Assembly (NCBI GenBank): GCA_945835865.1
Contig: CAMAJQ010000090.1
Coordinates: 1-5,107, forward strand
DNA length: 5,107 nt
Origin: an uncultured Clostridia bacterium
GTDB taxonomy: Bacteria; Bacillota; Clostridia; Christensenellales; Borkfalkiaceae
Reading direction: 5' to 3'
How positions within the stretch are numbered: position 1 is the stretch's first letter; each line of letters opens with the position of its first letter. Positions 1 to 5,107 of the stretch are shown here, piece by piece. A program made the position numbers and the translations under genes. The notes beneath the pieces are model-generated. The model made no database searches and was not told the origin of the DNA. It saw nothing but the letters and a program-made list of their open reading frames with translations.

Positions 1-804
1 GATTCGGTGGATATGGAGCACGCTTTCGTCTCCGACCGCTGGGGAGAACCCGGCAAGGGCGATTACGTCAACTGTCCCATCGACAAAGAGGGATATCTCG
101 GTTTTTACCGGGAACTCGTCTCCGCGAAGCGCGCCGAGTTGCACGGGTTCGAGGATTCGAAGGTCTTCGAGGGGTGTATGCCCGTCGAAGTCATGGCGGC
201 GCGCGGGGAAGACACCCTGCGTTTCGGACCGCTCAAGCCGGCGGGGCTGACCGATCCGAAAACCGGTCGCTGGCCGTACGCCTGCCTGCAGTTGCGGAAA
301 GAGGACGAAAACGGGGAGATGTATAACCTCGTCGGGTTTCAGACCAATCTTCTCTTTCCCGAACAGCGTCGGGTGTTCTCTCTCTTTCCCGCCCTCCGCC
401 ACGCGGAATTTCTGCGCTACGGGGTGATGCACCGGAACACTTATCTCGATTCCCCTTCCTGTCTGAACGAAGACTATTCGCTGAAAAACCATCCGAACGT
501 CTTCTTTGCGGGGCAGATCACGGGGGTCGAAGGGTACGTGGAGAGCACGGCGAGCGGACTGTGGGCGGCGATCTGCCTCGACCGCAAGTTGCAGGGCAAA
601 GAACCGATCCCCGCGGACAACGCGACGGTGATCGGGGCGCTCGCCAAATACGTTTCTACCAAAAACGCCGATTTTCAGCCGATGAACGCCAATTACGGCG
701 TGCTGAAACCTCTGCTCGTCCCGCCCAGGAAGAAGGCGGACAAGAAGAGAGAACTGAGCGGGAGATCGCTCGAAAGAATCAAGGAGATCGTAAAGAAATT
801 ATGA
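1..804 (+). CDS. trmFO: TrmFO, folate/FAD-dependent tRNA (uracil-54-C5)-methyltransferase, 3' part
   Basis: The gene is cut by the left edge; the frame is open from base 1, so the GTG at 7 is not its start. It encodes 267 residues, roughly the C-terminal 60% of a family usually near 435-440. The enzyme makes ribothymidine at position 54 of the tRNA T-loop in the cytoplasm, using methylenetetrahydrofolate as carbon donor and FAD/NAD(P)H as reductant. Family signatures seen are [14 protein letters not shown] within 166-249 (its Cys codon at 175-177 probably matches the cysteine implicated in catalysis), QTNLLFPEQ at 340-366, RYGVMHRN near 415-438, and [15 protein letters not shown] within 496-561, part of the FAD-binding fold. 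The N-terminal GxGxxG FAD motif lies outside the window. The stop overlaps the hslV start as ATGA, implying translational coupling. Identification is firm; the start cannot be seen. Confidence 0.96.
   Translation, partial: DSVDMEHAFVSDRWGEPGKGDYVNCPIDKEGYLGFYRELVSAKRAELHGFEDSKVFEGCMPVEVMAARGEDTLRFGPLKPAGLTDPKTGRWPYACLQLRKEDENGEMYNLVGFQTNLLFPEQRRVFSLFPALRHAEFLRYGVMHRNTYLDSPSCLNEDYSLKNHPNVFFAGQITGVEGYVESTASGLWAAICLDRKLQGKEPIPADNATVIGALAKYVSTKNADFQPMNANYGVLKPLLVPPRKKADKKRELSGRSLERIKEIVKKL
781..786 (+). promoter_or_regulatory. Ribosome binding site for hslV, inside trmFO
   Basis: AAGGAG lies in the last codons of trmFO, 14 bases before the ATG at 801. That spacing is longer than the 8-10 bases seen at the other genes here. 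The alternative ATG at 816 has no recognisable Shine-Dalgarno sequence. Combined with the ATGA overlap, this suggests hslV is translated mainly by ribosomes finishing trmFO. Confidence 0.5.
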
Positions 805-1340
805 ACGGACAATTCATGGGAACGACGATATGCGCCGTCAGGAAAAACGGCGAGACGGCTGTCGCGGGGGACGGACAGGTCACCCTCGGCGAACAGGTCG
901 TGTTCAAGAACAACGCGGTGAAGGTGAGAAGGATCTATAACGGACAGGTCGTCATCGGTTTTGCCGGCTCCGTAGCCGACGCCTTTTCGTTGAGCGAACG
1001 CTTCGAGGCGATGCTCAACAAGTTTTCGGGCAACCTCGAAAGGAGCGCGGTCGAACTCGCCGAACAGTGGCGGAGAGATCAGGCGGGCAGAAAACTCGAG
1101 GCGATGATGATCTGCGCGGACAAGACCTCTCTTCTCATCGTTTCGGGCACGGGCGAGGTCATCGAACCGGACGACGGCGTCTGCGCCATCGGGAGCGGCG
1201 GCAATTACGCGCTTGCGGCGGCGCGCGCCCTCGCGGAGGAAACCGACTATTCCGCCGCGGAGATCGCCGAAAAAGCGCTCAGGATCGCGAGCCGCATCTG
1301 CATTTTCACCAACGATCACATCACCTGCGAAAAGGTATAA
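801..1340 (+). CDS. hslV: HslV (ClpQ), threonine-type peptidase subunit of the HslUV protease
   Basis: HslV forms the double-hexamer proteolytic chamber of the cytoplasmic HslUV (ClpQY) protease, a bacterial relative of proteasome beta subunits. The 179-residue product is of normal family length. The GTTICAV segment places the catalytic Thr at residue 8, so about seven residues would be removed on maturation. Asp24 in GDGQVT and Lys41 in the VKVRR segment align with the E. coli active-site Asp17 and Lys33; the GSGG loop at 131-134 is also conserved. [16 protein letters not shown] and the [12 protein letters not shown] stretch are characteristic. I chose the ATG at 801 because it gives QFMGTT, matching the short KFHGTT-type prosegments of other HslV proteins, and because it overlaps the trmFO stop. 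The ATG at 816 is a possible alternative. hslU follows after 15 bases. Confidence 0.97.
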   Translation: MNGQFMGTTICAVRKNGETAVAGDGQVTLGEQVVFKNNAVKVRRIYNGQVVIGFAGSVADAFSLSERFEAMLNKFSGNLERSAVELAEQWRRDQAGRKLEAMMICADKTSLLIVSGTGEVIEPDDGVCAIGSGGNYALAAARALAEETDYSAAEIAEKALRIASRICIFTNDHITCEKV

Positions 1341-1355
1341 AAGGAGGCGTAACGC

Positions 1356-2669
1356 ATGGATCTTACACCGAGAGAAATCGTAAAAGAACTGGATAAATAT
1401 ATCATCGGGCAGGATAAGGCGAAGCGTTCGGTGGCGGTGGCGCTGAGAAACCGTTACAGAAGGAGCATGCTTTCCCCCGAACTCCGCGAGGAGATCACCC
1501 CCAAGAACATCATCATGAAGGGACCGACGGGGGTCGGAAAAACGGAGATCGCGAGAAGGCTCGCCAAACTCGTGAAAGCCCCCTTCATCAAAGTGGAAGC
1601 GACCAAGTACACCGAGGTCGGGTACGTCGGGCGGGACGTGGAGTCGATGATCCGCGATCTCGTCGAGGCGAGCGTCCGCATGGTGCGGGAAGAGCAGTTC
1701 GCCACCGTTTCCGCCCGCGCGACGAAGACGGCGGAAAAACAGATCCTCTCCGTCCTGAAAACCGCTTTGAAAGAGGAGAAGGGGGAGACCCCCGACGCCG
1801 TTTGGGAAGAGGAGATCCTGAGCGGTCTCCGCTCGGGCAAGTACGACCGCTTTCATATCGAGATCGAGGTGACGGATACGCCCAAGGCGATGGAACTCGT
1901 CCCGGGCATGAACGCCGAGATCTCCCTCGGATCGGTGTTCGGCGATTTTCTTCCCAAAAAGCGAAAGAAGCGCAAAATGACGGTGAAGGAAGCCATGAAA
2001 CTCATCGTCGCCGAGGAGAGCGAAAAACTCATCGACGACGACGCCGTCAAGACGGAGGCGGTCCGCCGCGCCGAGGAAGAGGGCATCGTCTTTATCGACG
2101 AGATCGACAAGATCGCCAACCGCGCCAACCGCGGCGGCGGGCAGGACGTCTCGCGCGAAGGGGTGCAGAGGGATATCCTTCCCATCGTGGAAGGCTGCAG
2201 CGTCAACACCAAATACGGCATCGTCAAGACGGACTATATTCTCTTTATCGCCGCGGGCGCATTCCACGTTTCGGCGGTGGAAGATCTCATTCCCGAACTG
2301 CAGGGCAGATTCCCCATCAAGGTGGAACTCAACAGCCTGACCAAAGAGGACTTCGTCTCCATTCTGACCAAACCCGAAAACGCGATCACCGTGCAGTATG
2401 CGAACCTCCTGCGGGTCGATAACATCGATCTCGTGTTCACCGAGGGCGCTATCGGCAAGATCGCCGAACTCGCGGAGGAGATCAACGCGACGAGCGAGGA
2501 CATCGGCGCGAGAAGACTCCACACCGTCATGGAAAACCTCGTGGAGGACATCTCCTTCAACGCGGGCGGGGATATCCCCCTCACGACGGTCACCGTGGAC
2601 GAAAAATACGTCGAGGAACACCTCTCCGGCATGATCGCGGAGAGAAGCGTGAAGAAATTTATTTTATAA
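1356..2669 (+). CDS. hslU: HslU (ClpY), AAA+ unfoldase of the HslUV protease
   Basis: HslU is the hexameric ATPase that recognises, unfolds and feeds substrates into HslV. The 437-residue length fits the family (443 in E. coli). Features in order are: Walker A GPTGVGKT at 56-63; the pore loop GYVGRD at 89-94 that grips substrate; a charged I-domain at about 105-235 with a basic KKRKKRK patch at 201-207; Walker B IVFIDE at 244-249; sensor 1 around 295-303; a probable arginine finger at R318 in LQGRFP; and sensor 2 in GARR at 384-387. The C-terminus KKFIL matches the conserved tail that docks between HslV subunits and activates them. AAGGAGG at 1341-1347, 8 bases before the ATG, supports the start. 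No key residue appears to be missing, so an active HslUV pair is expected. Confidence 0.98.
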   Translation: MDLTPREIVKELDKYIIGQDKAKRSVAVALRNRYRRSMLSPELREEITPKNIIMKGPTGVGKTEIARRLAKLVKAPFIKVEATKYTEVGYVGRDVESMIRDLVEASVRMVREEQFATVSARATKTAEKQILSVLKTALKEEKGETPDAVWEEEILSGLRSGKYDRFHIEIEVTDTPKAMELVPGMNAEISLGSVFGDFLPKKRKKRKMTVKEAMKLIVAEESEKLIDDDAVKTEAVRRAEEEGIVFIDEIDKIANRANRGGGQDVSREGVQRDILPIVEGCSVNTKYGIVKTDYILFIAAGAFHVSAVEDLIPELQGRFPIKVELNSLTKEDFVSILTKPENAITVQYANLLRVDNIDLVFTEGAIGKIAELAEEINATSEDIGARRLHTVMENLVEDISFNAGGDIPLTTVTVDEKYVEEHLSGMIAERSVKKFIL

Positions 2670-2680
2670 GGAAAAGCAAT

Positions 2681-3958
2681 ATGATAAACATTCCCAAAGG
2701 GACCAAGGACGTTCTGCCCGAGGAGAGTTTCCGCTGGCACTACGTGGAGAGGCTCGCGCGCGAAACGGCGGGGCAATACTGTCTGAAAGAGATCAGAACG
2801 CCGACTTTCGAGCATACCGAACTCTTTCTCCGCGGCGTCGGCGAGACGACGGACGTCGTGAACAAGGAGATGTACACCTTTCTCGACAAGGCGGAGCGGA
2901 GTATCACCCTCAAGCCGGAGGGTACGGCGGGCGTCGCGAGAAGTTATATCGAAAACGGCTTGCACAACGGCGCGATGCCTCTCAAAATGTATTATATCAC
3001 CCCCGTTTTCCGCTACGAGAACCCGCAGAAAGGGAGACTGCGCGAACACCATCAGTTCGGCGTGGAGATTTACGGCGGCAACGGTGCGGATACGGACGCC
3101 GAAGTCATCTCGCTGGCGCATACCCTGCTGACGAGGCTCGGGCTGTCCGTCGGGCTTCACCTCAATTCCATGGGCTGCCCGACCTGCCGCGGCGGGTACA
3201 ACGAGGCGCTCCGGGCGTATTTTTCGGACAAGCTCGAAAAACTCTGTCCGACCTGCCGCGTCCGCTACGAGAAGAACCCCCTGCGCATTCTCGACTGCAA
3301 GGAAGAGGGATGTAAAGCGCTCTGCAAGGACGCCCCGAAGATCACCGAATATCTGTGCGAAGACTGTAAGGCGCATTTTGAAAAACTGAAACCCCTCCTC
3401 GACGATATCGGCATCTCTTACGAGGTCGATCCGTATATCGTCCGCGGGCTCGATTATTATACGAGAACGGTCTTCGAGTTCGTCACCACCGCACTCGGCT
3501 CGCAGGGTACGGTCTGCGGGGGCGGGCGGTACGACAATCTCATCTCCTCGCTCGGCGGTCAGCCGACTCCGGGCGTCGGCTTCGGCATGGGCATCGAGAG
3601 GATCCTCATGCTGATGGACGAGTCGGGCGTCGTCATTCCCCCGGAAGAACCGGTCGCCCTCTACGTGGCGACCATGGGCGAAGAGGCGTATCGGCGGGGA
3701 TTTTCTCTCGTGACGAAACTCCGCGCCGAGGGCGTGAAGGCGGAACTCGACCACGCGGGCAGAGGGGTGAAAGCGCAGTTCAAATACGCCGATAAAATCG
3801 GCGCCGTTTACGTCGTCGCGCTGGGAGAAAACGAAATCTCTTCCGGCGTCTGCGTTCTCAAGGACATGGCGACGGGCGTGGGGAAAGAGGTCGCGATCGA
3901 CCGCCTTGCCGAAGAGATCCTGCAATCCCGCGCCGAAGGAAAAGGGGAAAGAGGTTAA
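2681..3958 (+). CDS. hisS: Histidyl-tRNA synthetase (class II)
   Basis: The enzyme charges tRNA-His with histidine in two ATP-dependent steps. The 425-residue protein has the family order: N-terminal IPKGTKDVLP; TLKPEGTAGVAR at 76-87; motif 2 with FRYENPQKGRL at 110-120 and HHQFG to 127; an insertion domain at about 160-245; the histidine-specific RGLDYYTRTVFE at 255-266; motif 3 GFGMGIERI at 300-308; and a C-terminal anticodon-binding domain from about 325. R111 and R255 match E. coli R113 and R259. The RGLDYY motif and the anticodon domain argue against the HisZ regulatory paralogue. The insertion carries nine cysteines (166, 169, 189, 192, 206, 211, 215, 226, 229), which could bind metal, though clostridial homologues often look similar. 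The start follows TAAGGA by 8 bases and lies 11 bases after hslU, leaving no room for a separate leader or T-box. Confidence 0.98.
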   Translation: MINIPKGTKDVLPEESFRWHYVERLARETAGQYCLKEIRTPTFEHTELFLRGVGETTDVVNKEMYTFLDKAERSITLKPEGTAGVARSYIENGLHNGAMPLKMYYITPVFRYENPQKGRLREHHQFGVEIYGGNGADTDAEVISLAHTLLTRLGLSVGLHLNSMGCPTCRGGYNEALRAYFSDKLEKLCPTCRVRYEKNPLRILDCKEEGCKALCKDAPKITEYLCEDCKAHFEKLKPLLDDIGISYEVDPYIVRGLDYYTRTVFEFVTTALGSQGTVCGGGRYDNLISSLGGQPTPGVGFGMGIERILMLMDESGVVIPPEEPVALYVATMGEEAYRRGFSLVTKLRAEGVKAELDHAGRGVKAQFKYADKIGAVYVVALGENEISSGVCVLKDMATGVGKEVAIDRLAEEILQSRAEGKGERG

Positions 3959-3960
3959 AA

Positions 3961-4006
3961 ATCTCTTTTCCGCACATACTGAAAAGGGATCCGCGTTCCG
4001 ACGCGG
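3961..4006 (+). other. Two abutting hairpins between hisS and the thioredoxin gene
   Basis: Hairpin 1 pairs ATCTCTTTTC (3961-3970) with GAAAAGGGAT (3981-3990): ten pairs including one G-U, with a 10-base loop. Hairpin 2 follows directly, pairing CCGCGT (3991-3996) with ACGCGG (4001-4006) around the loop TCCG, which fits the UNCG tetraloop pattern. T3990 and A4007 could add a pair to hairpin 2 at the expense of hairpin 1. No T-run follows, so this is not a normal intrinsic terminator. The thioredoxin Shine-Dalgarno begins 9 bases after the second stem. Likely roles are mRNA processing or 3' protection of the upstream message, or tuning of the downstream gene. Function is inferred from structure only. 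Confidence 0.55.
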
Positions 4007-4032
4007 AAGCAAACGAAGGAGGATAAATCATT

Positions 4033-4356
4033 ATGGAAATCATCAACGTATTCGACGACGAATTCGACCGCGAGGTCCTTTCGTCCGAACTTCCCGTGCT
4101 CGTCGATTTCTGGGCGAGCTGGTGCGCGCCCTGCCGTATGCAGGGAGAGGTTCTCAAAGAACTCGCGCCCGATCTCGAAGGGAAAGTGAAAATCGTAAAA
4201 GTCAACGTGGACGAAAGCGAGAGGACGGCGATCCGTTACGGCATCACGAGCATTCCGACGCTCATCGTGTTCCGCGGCGGCGAAGCGGTGGAAAAGACGG
4301 TCGGTCTCACCCCGCGCGCCGAACTTTCCGACATGCTTCTGAAATATATCGGCTGA
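4033..4356 (+). CDS. trxA: Thioredoxin, WCAPC active site
   Basis: This small cytoplasmic dithiol-disulfide oxidoreductase would reduce protein disulfides and be recycled by thioredoxin reductase. The 107-residue length is typical of a single thioredoxin fold, and there is no signal peptide or membrane segment. The redox pair is C31 and C34 in WASWCAPCRM; the buried acid is D25 in VLVDFW; the cis-proline is P75 in TSIPT; and FRGGE at 80-84 and VGLTPRAEL at 90-98 complete the fold. Alanine replaces the usual glycine in the CGPC motif, a natural variant that may shift redox potential slightly. AAGGAGGAT at 4016-4024 fixes the start. It is the last gene before a strong terminator. Identity as a thioredoxin is firm; whether it is the main cellular TrxA or a paralogue cannot be told from one gene. 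Confidence 0.94.
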   Translation: MEIINVFDDEFDREVLSSELPVLVDFWASWCAPCRMQGEVLKELAPDLEGKVKIVKVNVDESERTAIRYGITSIPTLIVFRGGEAVEKTVGLTPRAELSDMLLKYIG

Positions 4357-4369
4357 CGGGACCCGTCGC

Positions 4370-4415
4370 GGCGTACCGGAAGGAGGGTTTTCTTCCATCC
4401 GGTGCGCCTTTTTTT
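4370..4415 (+). terminator. Strong intrinsic terminator ending the trmFO-hslVU-hisS-trx unit
   Basis: GCGTACCGGA (4371-4380) pairs with TCCGGTGCGC (4398-4407) over ten positions with one G-U. G4370 and C4408 add an eleventh pair, and GGA/TCC inside extends the stem after one mismatch. Seven consecutive Ts at 4409-4415 follow immediately. The element starts 13 bases after the thioredoxin stop. There is no matching A-run on the left, so it should act on + strand transcripts only. Confidence 0.93.
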
Positions 4416-4422
4416 GATTTTA

Positions 4423-4447
4423 CGGGGTTTTTGTCCCGGAGTTTTTT
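4423..4447 (+). terminator. Possible weak back-up terminator
   Basis: CGGGG (4423-4427) can pair with TCCCG (4434-4438), one pair being G-U, with a six-base T-rich loop. Three bases later comes a run of six Ts (4442-4447). The stem is short, and CCCG can instead pair with CGGG at 4450-4453. This could catch read-through from the stronger terminator just upstream, or could be chance. Confidence 0.3.
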
Positions 4448-4462
4448 GTCGGGCAGGTTCTA

Positions 4463-4491
4463 TTCGGAGAAAAAAATCCATACGATATAAC
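4463..4491 (+). promoter_or_regulatory. Weak sigma-A-like promoter candidate for the downstream gene
   Basis: TATAAC at 4486-4491 matches five of six bases of the -10 consensus. With a 17-base spacer the -35 would be TTCGGA at 4463-4468, matching only three of six. A promoter is expected somewhere in 4416-4500 because a strong terminator separates the downstream gene from the preceding unit. The exact placement is uncertain, and an alternative sigma factor is not excluded. Confidence 0.3.
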
Positions 4492-4518
4492 AGCAAAGCA
4501 AAAAGGAGTTTCTGTTAT
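4487..4518 (+). repeat. Inverted repeat flanking the ribosome binding site
   Basis: ATAACAG at 4487-4493 and CTGTTAT at 4512-4518 are perfect 7-base reverse complements separated by 18 bases. The left arm overlaps the candidate -10 element and the right arm includes the first two bases of the start codon. The Shine-Dalgarno lies in the loop. It may be a small operator, or an RNA hairpin if transcription starts upstream of the left arm. The arms are AT-rich and short, so chance is a real alternative. Confidence 0.35.
4503..4508 (+). promoter_or_regulatory. Ribosome binding site fixing the start at 4517
   Basis: AAGGAG lies 8 bases before the ATG at 4517, the same geometry as at hslU and hisS. 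It supports 4517 over the in-frame ATG at 4529 and over overlapping open frames that start near 4402 and 4695. Confidence 0.85.
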
Positions 4519-5107
4519 GAAAGACGGTATGGATTACGCCGAGATGCTCGGTCTGCCCGTTTCCTCGTGCGACGTCGTGATCAGACCCGCGTCGAGAAAA
4601 CGCCGCCGCGACGCCAAAGATGAGGTGATCGCGAAAATCAACGCCGAACGGGAAAACGTTTCCGCGGGATCGGAAGAAGCGGCGCCTGTCCCGGATGCGG
4701 CAGAAGACGGAGACGGGATTTCTCCGGGCGTCCGCGAGCGCAAAAAGAAAGGTTTCCTCGGGAAAACCCGCCTTCGCAAAAGGGCGGAAGAAAAGTCGTC
4801 CGGGAAGGACGCGGGGTTCCGCTTCGACGCCGTTTACGCGGAAGGAGTTGCCGTTTTCGTCCTCGTCGTCGCCATTCTTCTCACCAATATTTTCTGGGAA
4901 AACAGCGGAATGAACGTCTTATTCCGCAAGATCATGGGAACGGACACGGCGGCTGCGGACACCCGTGCGTATACGGGTTTCTCCCCCCGTTCGCCCTCTT
5001 CCGAACTGAACGTTTCCCTTGCCGAGGGAGTCATGACCTATTCGGGGAAAGGGGCGCTCTATCCCGTTTGCGACGGTTTCGTCTCGTCCGTCACCGAAGA
5101 AGAGGGT
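4517..5107 (+). CDS. Single-pass membrane protein, N-terminal part; possible LytM/M23-like (SpoIIQ/SpoIVFA-type) protein
   Basis: This frame is open for 197 codons and runs off the right edge with no stop. The first ~105 residues are hydrophilic and highly charged, with basic clusters at 27-31 (RKRRR) and 73-89, and an acidic stretch rich in Ala and Glu at 52-66. One membrane segment spans about 110-127 (VAVFVLVVAILLTNIFW). Positive charge before it predicts the N-terminus inside and the rest outside the cytoplasm. A Ser/Pro/Thr-rich linker follows at about 141-170. The last residues, SGKGALYPVCDGFVSSV (176-192), fit the first strands of a LytM/peptidase M23 domain, where a Pro-x-x-Gly-x-Val pattern is common. 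Catalytic motifs would lie past the window, so activity is unknown. The architecture resembles sporulation proteins SpoIIQ and SpoIVFA, but this is an inference. The preceding terminator makes it the first gene of a new unit. Confidence 0.8.
   Translation, partial: MKDGMDYAEMLGLPVSSCDVVIRPASRKRRRDAKDEVIAKINAERENVSAGSEEAAPVPDAAEDGDGISPGVRERKKKGFLGKTRLRKRAEEKSSGKDAGFRFDAVYAEGVAVFVLVVAILLTNIFWENSGMNVLFRKIMGTDTAAADTRAYTGFSPRSPSSELNVSLAEGVMTYSGKGALYPVCDGFVSSVTEEEG

Noticed and set aside
7..9. GTG as the start of the first gene
   Set aside because: The frame stays open to base 1, and TrmFO needs an N-terminal FAD-binding region that is absent here, so the gene is cut by the window edge.
561..800. 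Upstream in-frame extension of hslV to an ATG at 561
   Set aside because: The extra 80 residues overlap conserved trmFO sequence in another frame, are Arg/Gln/Gly-rich, and have no counterpart in HslV proteins.
693..2621. Very long open frame on the minus strand (642 codons) opposite hslV and hslU
   Set aside because: It lies antisense to two unmistakable genes, its product is low-complexity in Asp, Arg, His, Phe and Leu with no known domain, and GC-rich third positions commonly produce such mirror frames.
2670..2680. T-box or other leader before hisS
   Set aside because: Only 11 bases separate hisS from hslU, leaving room for just a Shine-Dalgarno.
3961..4006. Intrinsic terminator after hisS
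   Set aside because: Both stems are convincing but no T-run follows either one on the + strand, so a factor-independent stop is unlikely.
2234..4012. Long minus-strand open frame (592 codons) opposite hslU end and hisS
   Set aside because: Same reasoning: it shadows hisS, has no recognisable motif, and its composition mirrors the complement of the sense codons.
4402..4913. Short overlapping plus-strand frames at 4402-4623 and 4695-4913
   Set aside because: They lie in other frames of the better-supported gene at 4517, lack good ribosome binding sites, and give Arg/Ser-rich products with no known domain.
1..5107. tRNA genes, CRISPR repeats, insertion sequences or phage attachment sites
   Set aside because: Reading by eye, I found no tRNA-like cloverleaf, regularly spaced direct repeats, transposase motif or flanking duplications.

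Overview
The window reads as chromosomal DNA from a Bacillota (Firmicutes) bacterium, most likely an uncultured clostridial lineage. The base composition is moderately GC-rich by eye, with many GC-ending codons. Strong AAGGAG-type Shine-Dalgarno sites sit about 8-10 bases before most starts. The folate-type tRNA methyltransferase TrmFO lies next to hslV-hslU, which echoes the Bacillus gid-codV-clpQ-clpY-codY cluster. The lineage is an inference; no rRNA or tRNA gene is present to test it.

Bases 1-4356 hold five genes on the + strand that look like one co-directional transcription unit. They are the 3' part of trmFO, then hslV (4-base ATGA overlap), hslU (15-base gap), hisS (11-base gap) and a small thioredoxin (74-base gap). 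That last gap holds two abutting hairpins without a T-tract. A strong intrinsic terminator at 4370-4415 ends the unit. The genes link tRNA modification, an ATP-dependent protease (HslV peptidase plus HslU unfoldase), tRNA-His charging and thiol-disulfide chemistry. All are core housekeeping functions. xerC/codV and codY, the usual Bacillus neighbours, are not in their expected places here.

Bases 4416-4516 form an intergenic region with a possible second weak terminator, a weak promoter candidate, and an inverted repeat around a good ribosome binding site. From 4517 to the window end runs an open frame with no stop. It encodes a basic, charged cytoplasmic N-terminus, one membrane segment, and the start of what may be an extracytoplasmic LytM/M23-like domain. 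This is the least characterised gene and the only one whose role is uncertain.

I see no mobile element, CRISPR array, tRNA, rRNA or clear sign of horizontal transfer. The window is largely ordinary core genome. The points most worth a second look are the altered operon composition, the hairpin pair before the thioredoxin gene, and the truncated membrane protein.
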